Shown here piece after piece: positions 37,534-46,574 of a stretch of 64,000 nt of DNA. Location: the NCBI GenBank assembly GCA_052161885.1, contig CP197396.1, positions 1,922,001 to 1,986,000 of the forward strand, given 5' to 3'. This DNA comes from QKTW01 sp052161885. Its GTDB lineage: Bacteria; Bacteroidota; Bacteroidia; Chitinophagales; Chitinophagaceae. Positions within the stretch are counted from its first letter, which is position 1, and the number at the start of each line of letters is the position of its first letter. The position numbers were made by a program, and so were the translations under genes. The notes beneath the pieces were generated by a model. The model was not told the DNA's origin and made no database searches. It saw only the letters and a list, made by a program, of their open reading frames with translations.

Positions 37534-38583
37534 TTAAATAATATAGTTCCAGTTATGCGTATCCGGCACCATTCCGCGGCGTATTTTGTACAGTGCATCC
37601 TGCAGCTTGTACATTACTGCATCTGGTTCGGTATAGCAGTTATAATGTTTATTCCCTACCGAAAGTGTCTGTATCGGCGCAACTACTGCAGCTGTACCGG
37701 CACCGAATGCTTCGAGCCTTTTTCCGGCTTCCAGCACATCCTGTATTTCGCGGTAGCTCACCGGGCGTACAGATACCTGCAGTCCCATTTCTTTGGCCAG
37801 CGCCAGCAAAGAGTCACGCGTTACACCGTCCAGTATAGTACCGGACAATGGTGGCGTCACCAGCATATCGTTGTAGTAAAACATCAGGTTCATGGTACCC
37901 GATTCTTCTATAAATTCATGATGACGTGCATCTGTCCAGATCACCTGGTCGTAACCGGCTTCCCGGGCCTGTTGTGTAGGGTAAAATGCACCACCGTAAT
38001 TGCCGCCGCATTTAGCTGCCCCGGTTCCGCCATCTGCAGAACGCACAAAAGTCGTTTCTACCTTTACGGAAAGTGGCTTTGTGTAGTACTGGTATGCAGG
38101 CGAACAAACGATCATAAACAGGTATTCATCCGACACCTTTACGCCGATCCTTTCTTCTGTCGCAATCATAAACGGGCGCAGGTACAGCGATCCGTCAGCC
38201 TCAGCAGGCACCCAGTTTTCGTCAAGGTGCACCAACTGATGCAATGCTTCCATGAACAGGCCTTTGGGCACTTCGGGCATACACATGCGCTGCAGCGATT
38301 TGCAGAAACGGTCGTAATGTTTGTCCGGCCGGAAAATGTTGATGCGGCCGTCTTCCATACGAAAGGCTTTCATGCCTTCAAACACGGTCTGCCCATAATG
38401 CAGGCACAGTGCAAGCGGGCTCATCACGAGGTTTTCAAACGGTATGATGCGCGGGTTTTCCCACTGACCGTCTTTATAAGTTGCGGTAAACATGTGCTCC
38501 GTGGGCTGTACGCCAAATGGTATGGAGCGGGTTTCAGTGACCGTGCGCGCTGCATGCGGACTGATGGAAATACTGTAATCCAT
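37534..38583 (-). CDS. ilvE: Branched-chain amino acid aminotransferase
   Basis: 349 residues, class IV PLP aminotransferase of the larger BCAT form. Seen: FGVQPTEHMF, YGQTVFEGMKAFR, RPFMIATE, the PLP lysine region KCGGNYGGAF, and DGVTRDSLLALAKE. It exchanges the amino group between glutamate and leucine, isoleucine or valine, in the cytoplasm. First gene of an operon with the NTF2-like gene. The start ATG at 38583 gives the family N-terminus. No leader peptide or T-box was seen upstream. Confidence 0.95.
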   Translation of the reverse strand: MDYSISISPHAARTVTETRSIPFGVQPTEHMFTATYKDGQWENPRIIPFENLVMSPLALCLHYGQTVFEGMKAFRMEDGRINIFRPDKHYDRFCKSLQRMCMPEVPKGLFMEALHQLVHLDENWVPAEADGSLYLRPFMIATEERIGVKVSDEYLFMIVCSPAYQYYTKPLSVKVETTFVRSADGGTGAAKCGGNYGGAFYPTQQAREAGYDQVIWTDARHHEFIEESGTMNLMFYYNDMLVTPPLSGTILDGVTRDSLLALAKEMGLQVSVRPVSYREIQDVLEAGKRLEAFGAGTAAVVAPIQTLSVGNKHYNCYTEPDAVMYKLQDALYKIRRGMVPDTHNWNYII

Positions 38584-38640
38584 AATCGTATTATTAAGTG
38601 TTTACATTTTCCTTTTTATGTGCCCGGCTAAGGGCAGCTG

Positions 38641-39642
38641 TTATGCTTCGGTGGCGCCTGTCCTGCGTGTATATGCGGGAATAGCACCCTGCCCGACTTC
38701 GTCATTCAGGCGAGCGTTCATCTCTGTCACTTCTTTCAGCTGTTCCTTTGCCGACTGTTGTTTTTTGTATCCGCGGTTTACAAGGTATACGCCGCAGATA
38801 ATGCTCACGAAAGCCAGTGCCGTAAACCAGTTCAGCGTTTCGCCCAGCCACCAGTGGCCTAATAGCACAGCTACCAGCGGGTTTACATAAGCATAAGATG
38901 TTGCAAGCCCTACAGGCAGTTCTTTCAAAGCATACATATAAGCGGCAAATGCCAGCACCGATCCGAAAACGATCAGGTAAAGCATCGCCAGCAAACCTTC
39001 TTTATTTACTATCTCCAGGTGGCTGTAATCATCAGCTACAGGACTTATCACCAGCATAATAACACCACCAAAAAACAATTGCAGTCCCGAGTTAAATATC
39101 GGGTTCGCATGATTCGATCTTTTCTTGTTCATCAGGCTGCCGAACGCCCAGCTGGTAGTAGCGATCAGCAAGGTTATAATACCCATCAAGTATGCATTGT
39201 TTCCCAGGTCAGATACATTGTCTTTAAAAATGAATGCCACACCTGCAAAGCCCAGCAACATGCCACCAACGATCAGCAGGTTCAGTCTTTCCTTACCCCC
39301 TACAATATTGATAATAACAGCACTAATGGGCATCATGGAGCAAATGAGTGCAGCAATACCGCTGGGAATGACTTTCTCTGCCCAGGTTACGAGGCCGTTG
39401 CCCATTGTTATGAGCAGGAAACCAATAAACGCCTGCTGCAGCAGGTTACGGATCGACCAGTCGGCCTTTTTGTAGATCAGAATGGCCAGTCCCGCCAGCA
39501 GCACGCCGGATATCACCTGACGCACGCCTGCAAACAGGAATGGCGGATAATGCATCACACCAACGCGCAATGCGAGGTAGGTAGTACCCCACACTATGCA
39601 GATGAAGATAAAGGCCAGGTATGCTTTGGTGTTGCGCTTCAT
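38641..39642 (-). CDS. EamA-family (DMT) transporter
   Basis: 333 residues from the ATG at 39642 (MKRNTKAYLAFIFICIVWGT); the open frame extends 25 codons further upstream into the divergent regulatory region, which is unlikely to be coding. Ten membrane helices in two EamA halves, with YVNPLVAVLLGHWWLGE in the second, a DMT hallmark. Such proteins export amino acids or other metabolites. It is divergent from a MocR-type regulator, a common layout in which the regulator controls the exporter. Confidence 0.93.
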   Translation of the reverse strand: MKRNTKAYLAFIFICIVWGTTYLALRVGVMHYPPFLFAGVRQVISGVLLAGLAILIYKKADWSIRNLLQQAFIGFLLITMGNGLVTWAEKVIPSGIAALICSMMPISAVIINIVGGKERLNLLIVGGMLLGFAGVAFIFKDNVSDLGNNAYLMGIITLLIATTSWAFGSLMNKKRSNHANPIFNSGLQLFFGGVIMLVISPVADDYSHLEIVNKEGLLAMLYLIVFGSVLAFAAYMYALKELPVGLATSYAYVNPLVAVLLGHWWLGETLNWFTALAFVSIICGVYLVNRGYKKQQSAKEQLKEVTEMNARLNDEVGQGAIPAYTRRTGATEA

Positions 39643-39723
39643 AAATAAATGTTTCCGTTCTGATCTGTAATTGCTGCAACAAAATTCTGCCAAACGGCCG
39701 AAACAAAACAGATACAATTATCG

Positions 39724-39731
39724 TATTTTTG
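39724..39731 (+). promoter_or_regulatory. -7 promoter element for the MocR-type regulator
   Basis: TATTTTTG fits TAnnTTTG and lies 19 bases before the ATG at 39751. The 108-bp divergent region also holds the EamA promoter, not recognised. Confidence 0.5.
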
Positions 39732-39750
39732 ACCAGAACAGTTTGTTTTT

Positions 39751-41187
39751 ATGAAAACGGAACAAAACGGCAAAACAGAGCATCTGTACCTGCATCTTGC
39801 AGAAAGCATTGAACGCCAGATCATGGACAATGTGCTGCGTATCGGCGACAAACTCCCATCGGTACGGGCGCTCAGCAAAAAGCACGGCATCAGCATGAGC
39901 ACCACATTGCAGGCCTATTACCACCTTGAGGGAAAAGGGCTTGTGGAAGCCAGGCCGCAATCCGGGTATTATGTACGTTTTAACCCGCAACGTTTTCCGC
40001 AGCAGCCCGACAAAAGCAAGCCATTGCCTTTAACCCATAACAAGAATGTGGATGCTATGATCTCTGAGGTATATGACGACTGGAACGACAGCCGCATTAC
40101 CCGCTTTTCACTCAGCGTGCCCGCCCCGGAAATGCTGCCGATACCCGCATTGAACAAGGCCATGATGCAGGCCATGCGTGAACTGCCCGCCAGCGGTACC
40201 AGCTACGAGCAGATAAAAGGCAATGAATCGCTGCGCCGCCAGGTAGCACGCTGGTCGCTCAACTGGGATGGCCGCCTGCAACCGGAAGACATCATTACCA
40301 CCGCAGGCTGCATGACAGCTATTTCCTATTGCCTGATGGCGCTCACCAAACGCGGCGATACCATAGCTGTTGAAAGTCCTGCATACTTCGGTACACTACG
40401 CTTGCTTAACAGCCTGGGCCTGCGTGTACTGGAGTTGCCCACACATCCTGAAACCGGTGTAGACCCCGACGATCTGCGACAGGCAATACAAAAGCTCGAC
40501 ATAAAAGTCTGCCTGTTTGTTACCAACTTCAGCAACCCTCTCGGCTATTGCATGCCCGATGAAAACAAAGAAGCGCTGGTAAAACTGCTGGCGTTTCACG
40601 GCATCCCGCTGATTGAAGATGATCTGTATGGCGATGTATATTTTGGCAAGCAACGTCCCAAATCCTGTAAAACATTTGACGAAGAGGGCAATGTGCTCTG
40701 GTGCGGATCTGTATCTAAAACGCTGGCGCCGGGCTACCGCGTGGGCTGGGTGGCACCGGGCAAATATTTTGACGAGATAAAACGTATGAAACTCTATCAC
40801 AGCATTACTTCTCCTACCCTGCAGCAGGAAGCTGTTGCTAACTTCCTGGGCACAGGCCGCTATGAGCATCACCTGCGCAAAATGCGCCAGACACTGCATG
40901 CCAACAGCCTGCAATACATCCGCGCTATCGGTGAGTACTTCCCAGAAAGCGCACGAGTAAGCCATCCTAAGGGCGGCTTTATCCTATGGACAGAGCTGGA
41001 TAAACATATTGACACCTATGAATTATACCGTGAAGCGATGCTGCATAAAATAAGTATTGCGCCAGGCATGATGTTTTCCCTGCAGGACCGCTACCGCAAC
41101 TGTATGCGCCTGAGCTATGGTATGCACTTTACACCAGAGCTGGAACGTTCATTAAAAAAACTCGGCAGTATTATCAAAAACATGTAA
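39751..41187 (+). CDS. MocR/PdxR-type GntR regulator with aminotransferase domain
   Basis: 478 residues. Residues about 10-80 are a GntR winged helix (LPSVRALSKKHGISMSTTLQ), joined to a fold-type I aminotransferase domain. The PLP lysine lies in GSVSKTLAPGYRVGW, with TNFSNPLGYCMPDE nearby and EDDLYGDVYFG. MocR proteins sense amino acids or PLP through the aminotransferase-like domain. It is divergent from an EamA exporter, the likely target. Which effector it senses cannot be read. Confidence 0.94.
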   Translation: MKTEQNGKTEHLYLHLAESIERQIMDNVLRIGDKLPSVRALSKKHGISMSTTLQAYYHLEGKGLVEARPQSGYYVRFNPQRFPQQPDKSKPLPLTHNKNVDAMISEVYDDWNDSRITRFSLSVPAPEMLPIPALNKAMMQAMRELPASGTSYEQIKGNESLRRQVARWSLNWDGRLQPEDIITTAGCMTAISYCLMALTKRGDTIAVESPAYFGTLRLLNSLGLRVLELPTHPETGVDPDDLRQAIQKLDIKVCLFVTNFSNPLGYCMPDENKEALVKLLAFHGIPLIEDDLYGDVYFGKQRPKSCKTFDEEGNVLWCGSVSKTLAPGYRVGWVAPGKYFDEIKRMKLYHSITSPTLQQEAVANFLGTGRYEHHLRKMRQTLHANSLQYIRAIGEYFPESARVSHPKGGFILWTELDKHIDTYELYREAMLHKISIAPGMMFSLQDRYRNCMRLSYGMHFTPELERSLKKLGSIIKNM

Positions 41188-41206
41188 ACCTTCCGTGAAA
41201 ACACTT

Positions 41207-41293
41207 TAACCGCAAAGAGCGCTAAGTGCCGCTAAGTACGCAAATAATGACTCCGCGGCCTCTGCGGATCTCTTTGCGACCTTTGCGAGAACC
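41207..41293. repeat. Dispersed imperfect palindrome rich in CGCAAAG/CTTTGCG
   Basis: The left arm carries CGCAAAGAG, two CGCTAAGT copies and CGCAAA; the right arm carries CTCTTTGCG and CTTTGCG, so the 87 bases can fold into a long imperfect hairpin. Elements of this type are scattered between genes in many Bacteroidota genomes (from memory). It lies directly after the MocR-type gene and may also end transcription. Confidence 0.6.
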
Positions 41294-41355
41294 GCTGCTA
41301 CAGATTTCATTTTTTGTGCTACATTTTTTATATTTCTGCATTACTCAGAAAAAAT

Positions 41356-42243
41356 ATGTCACATAACCCTGATAAATCAATAATGTGCCCTAACTGCGGC
41401 TATACTGCTCATTACAATTATTGCGCACGCTGCGGTCAGGAAACGCATCTGCATGCAGATACTTTCTGGGGACTTGTGCAGCATTTTATCGGTCACTACT
41501 TTCATTACGATTCCAAATTCTGGCAAACGATAAAAACGCTTGTCTTTAAACCGGGGAAACTCACCAAAGCTTATCTCGACGGACAAAGAGTAAGATATAT
41601 TCCACCGATATCACTGTATATTTTTATCAGCGCAGTGTATTTCCTGATCGGGGCGCTCACGCACAAGACTGATATTTTTTATATAAATCCGAATGAAAAA
41701 CACGCGGTCCATTTTCATACCGGCAATACCCAGACCACAGACACAACACGAACTACCAGCAATTTTGAATTCTCCGTTTCAAAGCCCAATACACAAAAAG
41801 GCATCTGGAGTTACCTGGACAGGAAAATGGATGCACTGGATCAAAAACACGAAGGAAATACATCAGAATACCTCGCAGAAACAATAAACCATAGTCTCCC
41901 AAAAATCTTTTTCTTCATTATTCCACTGATAGGCTTCCTGCTGCAGTTGCTTTTTATACGTCAGCACCGGCCATTTGCCAATCATGCTATATTCACACTA
42001 CACTTTCAGTCATTCACATTTTTGTTGTTTTTCCTGGACTATATTCCTTTTCCGCACAGCTGGCCCGTAAACGGGATACTGGGTATTATCACCATTATTT
42101 ATCTCTGCCTTGCATTGCATGTCACCTATAAAATCTCGTGGCTAAAGGCTTCTATATATAGCATGTTGCTTATCATAACCTACGGACTGTTTATGATAAT
42201 CGGTGTAATGATCACCTTCCTGCTGATCATTATGATGGCGTAA
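41356..42243 (+). CDS. DUF3667 membrane protein with zinc ribbon
   Basis: 295 residues from the ATG at 41356. An N-terminal zinc ribbon CPNCGYTAHYNYCARCGQ is followed by the DUF3667 core (TLVFKPGKLTKAYLDGQR, then RYIPPISLYIFISAVYFLIG) and four to five membrane helices. The family is common in Bacteroidota and of unknown function. A TATATTTC stretch about 25 bases upstream resembles a weak -7 element. It ends 4 bp before the stop of the convergent DUF4421 gene. Confidence 0.88.
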   Translation: MSHNPDKSIMCPNCGYTAHYNYCARCGQETHLHADTFWGLVQHFIGHYFHYDSKFWQTIKTLVFKPGKLTKAYLDGQRVRYIPPISLYIFISAVYFLIGALTHKTDIFYINPNEKHAVHFHTGNTQTTDTTRTTSNFEFSVSKPNTQKGIWSYLDRKMDALDQKHEGNTSEYLAETINHSLPKIFFFIIPLIGFLLQLLFIRQHRPFANHAIFTLHFQSFTFLLFFLDYIPFPHSWPVNGILGIITIIYLCLALHVTYKISWLKASIYSMLLIITYGLFMIIGVMITFLLIIMMA

Positions 42244-42247
42244 AATA

Positions 42248-43303
42248 TCAGTAAAATCCCAGCAACCGTTTCTTCAGTTTAAAACGGCGGGCTACAGTAA
42301 GGTGCAGGTTGGAGATATTAAATTCCTGGCTCATACCCTCTATCGGGGCGCTGCAGCGCGCTATGTAGTTGATATATTGAATACCGGCAAAATAATATTC
42401 GGAATTATAACCGGCAGCAGCACGGATGTTTATATCCAGCTGGGGTCCACGTTTTGAGAACTCCTGCTGCGTATTATCATTTTTAAGGCTGGTGTAATTA
42501 ATCCCCCCGCCTGCCTGCAGCATACCGGTCACAAACCAATGTTGGTGAAAAATAAGACTGTATGCATAACCCGCATTGGCTGTAAGACTGTATATCTCTG
42601 CTTTATTGAACCTGAATCCGTCAAAAAAACCGGGATATTGTACGTCCCTTGGAATAAAAGAAGAATCGCCTGTTGCGCCCTGTATATTAAATCCGCCACC
42701 AAAGATGAATGATCCTGCAGCCCTTTTCTGGTACTGCACCTGGGCAAAAGGAGCTTCCAGTGAAAAGTGTGCTGCATTCTGAATATACTGGATAAAAACG
42801 CCACGTGCTTTGGTGGTCATTCCCGGCTGTATGGGCACGCCCTGGCTGCTGTTCCAGTTATTAAGCACCCGCTGCGGATCCGGAATATATTGCCCCCGGT
42901 ACTCCTGCCAGTACATATCCACAATCCATTTGCGCAGGTAAAAGTGTGTGGACAGGTCGAAGAACTTACTCTTTCCGTATTTATCATAGCGGTTTACATA
43001 GGGCGCAATGAAGCCCAGGTTCACCCCGATGATGCGGTAGCTCAGTCCGATACCGGCGATCAGCGGCGTATTGGGCCTGTAGATGATCTTATTTCTGTAG
43101 CTGCGATCTATAAGTTTATAGCTGTTAAAGTTCCGCTCTGTATAGGGGCGCACGGTGAGATCATCGTCATGGGGACTTACGCAGGTACTGTCATAGCATA
43201 CCTGCAGCATTTTGCCCAAAAACGTCTTTTGTGCAGTACATTTTACCGTGCTGCAAACCGTTACCATCCATATATTCAGCAGGAAGAAAACAATTCGTTT
43301 CAT
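42248..43303 (-). CDS. DUF4421 outer-membrane-like protein
   Basis: 351 residues with a signal peptide (KRIVFFLLNIWMVTVCST). The mature region is a string of amphipathic beta strands (GIGLSYRIIGVNLGFIAP, AGSFIFGGGFNIQGATG, NAGYAYSLIFHQHWF), which fits DUF4421 and an outer-membrane beta barrel. No function is known for the family. Tail-to-tail with the DUF3667 gene with 4 bp between stops. Confidence 0.72.
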   Translation of the reverse strand: MKRIVFFLLNIWMVTVCSTVKCTAQKTFLGKMLQVCYDSTCVSPHDDDLTVRPYTERNFNSYKLIDRSYRNKIIYRPNTPLIAGIGLSYRIIGVNLGFIAPYVNRYDKYGKSKFFDLSTHFYLRKWIVDMYWQEYRGQYIPDPQRVLNNWNSSQGVPIQPGMTTKARGVFIQYIQNAAHFSLEAPFAQVQYQKRAAGSFIFGGGFNIQGATGDSSFIPRDVQYPGFFDGFRFNKAEIYSLTANAGYAYSLIFHQHWFVTGMLQAGGGINYTSLKNDNTQQEFSKRGPQLDINIRAAAGYNSEYYFAGIQYINYIARCSAPIEGMSQEFNISNLHLTVARRFKLKKRLLGFY

Positions 43304-43403
43304 TACTAATTGCAGGAAATAATATTATACCAGCGGCCCGTAAAGGGTGAGTAAAATACTGATTTTAATCCATATAAAAACAATACAAACTAAAATTTCC
43401 GGC

Positions 43404-43440
43404 AAATAAAAAGCCCGTTCTGCTGTTTGCAAAACGGGCT
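43404..43440 (-). terminator. Terminator after the HAD phosphatase gene
   Basis: AGCCCGTT and AACGGGCT form a GC-rich 8-bp stem with a 13-base loop, followed on the minus strand by TTTTTATTT. It lies 19 bases after the stop at 43460. Confidence 0.85.
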
Positions 43441-43459
43441 GATGCTCAAATATAAAATA

Positions 43460-44113
43460 TTACATACTACGTACCATTTCCAGGCTGAAATCCTCCATAC
43501 TGCGCAATTTCACATCTGCAATGGCAAAACGCGGATCGTCATAATGAAACGCATCGGGAACAGCTACCACTTTCATTCTTGCAGCTTTCCCGGCAATCAT
43601 ACCGTTTACTGAATCTTCCAGCACCAGGCATTCCAGCGGACTTGCCCCCAGCTCTGCTGCACAATGCAGGAACACACCGGGGTGCGGCTTGCCCAGCTCC
43701 ACCACATCGGCAGAAGTAATGCAATCGAAATATTCTTTAATACCAAAATGACTTACCAGCGCATCGATCATCAACGCAGGCGACGATGAAGCCAGTCCTA
43801 TTTTAAAATGATTGGCTTTAAGCATTTTCAACGCTCCTTCCACACCGGGCAATACCCTCCCCTTCAATTTAGACAATGCTATGATGTCATCCAGGATTTC
43901 ATCAGCCACTTCTTTTGCAGTAGTTCCTTCCCAGGGATACTTTACAGACCAGTAATCTGTCACCTCGTAGATGCGCAGCCCGGTTGTTTCTTTAAACAGA
44001 CCTGCAGAGATCGGTATTTTATTCTTTTCTGCGATACGCAGCATGCTTTCTCCCCACAATGGCTCTGTATCCAGCAACAGGCCATCCATATCAAACAGTA
44101 CAGTATTAATCAT
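43460..44113 (-). CDS. HAD-family sugar phosphatase, HxpB-like
   Basis: 217 residues from the ATG at 44113. HAD motifs in order: nucleophile DMDGLLLDTE (VLFDMDG), motif II SSSPALMIDAL, Lys in GKPHPGVF, and LEDSVNGMIAGKAA. The cap and motifs resemble hexitol phosphatase B/2-deoxyglucose-6-phosphatase, with beta-phosphoglucomutase as a less likely alternative. It should dephosphorylate small sugar phosphates in the cytoplasm. A TACCTTTG -7 element lies 31 bases upstream. Confidence 0.9.
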   Translation of the reverse strand: MINTVLFDMDGLLLDTEPLWGESMLRIAEKNKIPISAGLFKETTGLRIYEVTDYWSVKYPWEGTTAKEVADEILDDIIALSKLKGRVLPGVEGALKMLKANHFKIGLASSSPALMIDALVSHFGIKEYFDCITSADVVELGKPHPGVFLHCAAELGASPLECLVLEDSVNGMIAGKAARMKVVAVPDAFHYDDPRFAIADVKLRSMEDFSLEMVRSM

Positions 44114-44143
44114 GTCTCCTTTGTAAAAGCCTTTTCGGCGCCG

Positions 44144-44151
44144 CAAAGGTA
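44144..44151 (-). promoter_or_regulatory. -7 promoter element for the HAD gene
   Basis: Minus-strand TACCTTTG fits TAnnTTTG, 31 bases before the ATG at 44113. This supports starting the protein at 44113 and not at the upstream frame end. Confidence 0.6.
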
Positions 44152-44229
44152 GTGAATAGTCAATAGTGATTAAAAGAGACATGAAAGGTAAAAAAAGCGC
44201 ATATTTGACATCTATCTATATCCAGTTCA

Positions 44230-44673
44230 TGCAAAAATTGCTTTATCTGTTGCTCCTTATCTCCGTTACGGCCTGCGGGCAGGCCTCAAATGAGCGCATC
44301 AACCAGGAAATAAAAAATTCGAAGACACCAAAACATATTAATATACCAGGCACACGGCTTTATATTGTACCGCCGCCCGGTTTTAAGGTAGCTCGTATGT
44401 ATTGCAGGCTGGAACAGGGCGACAAGTCGATGTTTAATATTTATGATATTGTCGGAGGCAACTTTTACACAAATGGAGAAGGATTCTCTAAACAAGGTTT
44501 TGAACAAAAAGGAGCGAAAGTGCTCGACTACCGGGAATTAAAAGTTAACGGTTATCCTGCCAAATACGTTTCTATGCAATCTGGCCGTTACCGTACAGGG
44601 AGTTGCTCAAAAAGAACTCTCTGAAAACCTTGCAGAATTCAAAAAATTGGCCGGCACTGTGAAACTGAGATAA
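44230..44673 (+). pseudogene. Lipoprotein gene broken by a frameshift near its end
   Basis: From the ATG at 44230 the frame gives a lipoprotein signal (QKLLYLLLLISVTACGQ) and a folded-looking domain up to YPAKYVSMQSG, then leaves frame and stops at 44624. A second frame, opening at about 44582, carries AVTVQGVAQKELSENLAEF and ends KKLAGTVKLR at 44673, which reads like the natural C-terminus. The step between frames, near 44580, suggests a deletion that was not a multiple of three. The family is unrecognised. If the base calls are right, the product is truncated by about 30 residues and probably non-functional. Confidence 0.65.
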
Positions 44674-44757
44674 CGCGTAAAATCAGTATTATATTCCGGA
44701 TCTTACTTCCATTACCGGAATGTCTTTCTGCAGGCAATCAGCAATAGAGCTATTTCT

Positions 44758-45417
44758 TCAGAATAGCCTGCTACAGTATTCCGTAACCGCGGCTTTCATG
44801 GTTGCGTTCATAACCGTTACCTCAAAACCAAATGCAAGGCATTCAAATGTTGTATCATGAAACGGGAAGAGATAATGATTTAGTTTTTTCCAGGTTTCAG
44901 GCCTGTAACCGGCATGGACTTTATTAATATTTTCCAGTTCTTTTACCCAGTTTGAATTTCTGACAATAAAGGGTTCATAATAATCCAGCCCTTTGCCATA
45001 CAGCGGATGGCCATGAAGCACTTCATCATTGGGCGAACCCAGTTTTGCAGAATAACAGCGTTTAAATTCAACACCTGCAATAAGACTTTTTGTAGTGTCA
45101 GAATATACTACCTCAACAGTTTTCCCATCCCAGCCGGACAATTCTTTTCCCAGGTAGAACAGCAAATATGTTTTATGCTCACTATGCAAAAGATGTGGCA
45201 TCGGCGCTCCTGCATCCCACTCATATTCAAAAGTTAACGGCACACAGAATTCGCTGCCCTCAGCAGATGCGATTTCCCGCTGCAGACGCAATACATTTTC
45301 ATGTGCGTTCCTGTATATTTCCTTGTCTGCGGCACTTAAAAAAGCATTCTTTAAAAGCCGCTTCCGGTCTTCTTCAGCAGCCCTAAGCTGTTGCATCAAT
45401 TTATCAAGTGTTACCAT
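44758..45417 (-). CDS. Unrecognised cytoplasmic protein, second gene of a pair
   Basis: 219 residues with no signal peptide. An N-terminal coiled segment (about 1-50, LMQQLRAAEEDRKRLL) precedes a beta-rich domain containing FEYEWDAGAPMPHLLHS, LLFYLGKELSGWDGKTVEV and HYLFPFHDTTFECLAFGFEV. The last motif resembles segments in some immunity-type proteins, but I cannot assign a family. It starts 1 bp after the stop of the 366-residue gene upstream, so the two are certainly cotranscribed. Confidence 0.75.
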   Translation of the reverse strand: MVTLDKLMQQLRAAEEDRKRLLKNAFLSAADKEIYRNAHENVLRLQREIASAEGSEFCVPLTFEYEWDAGAPMPHLLHSEHKTYLLFYLGKELSGWDGKTVEVVYSDTTKSLIAGVEFKRCYSAKLGSPNDEVLHGHPLYGKGLDYYEPFIVRNSNWVKELENINKVHAGYRPETWKKLNHYLFPFHDTTFECLAFGFEVTVMNATMKAAVTEYCSRLF

Positions 45418-45418
45418 A

Positions 45419-46519
45419 CTAAAGTATTAATAATTTAATTGTGTAAACAGAGATAGCCTGGCTTTCTGCTTTCAGGAATAATCCAGTATTAATATCGTAC
45501 GAATCCACTTTCACAGTATCATCCCGCAAAAGCACCTGCCCATCAAGAGACAAAACCAGCACACCGCCATCGTCAGGGATAATGATAAAGGCATTCAGCT
45601 TTGGCTCAAAATACATTTTTGAGCTTACGGCATTGACACCGTCCGGCACCCGTATTTTCCGACTATCTTCTTCTTTCGCCTTTTTCCCGTCAATCCGGAA
45701 AACACATATTTCGTGTGGTATTCCTGGTGTAGTGCCGTCATACCAGCCTTCCATATGAGGATCAAAAGCAACAGCTACCGTATCTGCATCTATCCAGCAC
45801 ACAGCTCTGCGCTCATGCTCTCCGCCTGTTATGCCAATGTACGATATCCTGCTATTGCTTATAAAAGCATCTATGTCGTACGCGGTGTACCAATCTGACG
45901 AACCCCAGCTCCAGCCGGCACTTAAAAACCGTTTCTGACCGGGTGATACATACAGCCGGCCAAAGAAATAGTCATATGGTCTCGGCCATCCAAACTTATT
46001 GTCTTCGTTATATTTTTTATAGAATTCAATATGCCTTTCCTCTGCATTTTCCTCGATCAGCGATTTTGCAGCCGTAAGTATCTGCCGGGTATCCAGGTTC
46101 ATGATCTGCACATGGTTCCACGCCTCCCCGTAAATAAGGTGCGGAACTCCTGCATCGTTTTTATACAATGCAATAGGATAAAAGCAATGTTTCAGGTGAT
46201 AATCTCCTCTCCATAAATTCAGTGCGTGATATTTGCCGGGATAATGAATATAAGCATGCCTCCCATGATCATTTGCAATAACCACAACATTGTCCTGCGT
46301 ATAAACAGTTGATGCAGCAACAGGATCAAAACCACCATCAGAATAACTCATATCGCTTTTCACTGAAAAAAGATAGGTCCATGAAGATGTTTTGAAATTA
46401 TACCTGTGCACGCCGCCATTGCTTATCAGTGCCACCAGTTCATCGGGGCCGGATATGGCAGCTGCTGTAATGGATTCTTCCATTTCGAATCTTGCCCCCG
46501 CAATTTTCTCCAACTTCAT
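45419..46519 (-). CDS. Unrecognised protein, propeller-like, first gene of a pair
   Basis: 366 residues without signal peptide. The sequence shows repeated short beta units separated by about 45 residues (ITAAAISGPDELVALIS, NVVVIANDHGRHAYIH, KRFLSAGWSWGSSDWYTAYD, AVCWIDADTVAVAFDPH, NAFIIIPDDGGVLVLS), which suggests a beta propeller resembling WD40 or quinoprotein folds. No catalytic motif. Directly followed by the 219-residue gene. Together they are a tightly spaced two-gene unit with no known function. Confidence 0.75.
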   Translation of the reverse strand: MKLEKIAGARFEMEESITAAAISGPDELVALISNGGVHRYNFKTSSWTYLFSVKSDMSYSDGGFDPVAASTVYTQDNVVVIANDHGRHAYIHYPGKYHALNLWRGDYHLKHCFYPIALYKNDAGVPHLIYGEAWNHVQIMNLDTRQILTAAKSLIEENAEERHIEFYKKYNEDNKFGWPRPYDYFFGRLYVSPGQKRFLSAGWSWGSSDWYTAYDIDAFISNSRISYIGITGGEHERRAVCWIDADTVAVAFDPHMEGWYDGTTPGIPHEICVFRIDGKKAKEEDSRKIRVPDGVNAVSSKMYFEPKLNAFIIIPDDGGVLVLSLDGQVLLRDDTVKVDSYDINTGLFLKAESQAISVYTIKLLIL

Positions 46520-46574
46520 CTCTTAAGGTTTTATAGTTCTGCCGGTAAATATACATCTCCTTAAATTATACTTT

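Noticed and set aside
37414..38631. Plus-strand open frame of 405 codons
   Set aside because: It is antisense to ilvE and the NTF2-like gene, with composition typical of a shadow frame.
39699..39741. Inverted repeat AAACAAAACAG/CAGTTTGTTTT as a MocR operator
   Set aside because: The arms match imperfectly and the AT-rich context makes chance likely.
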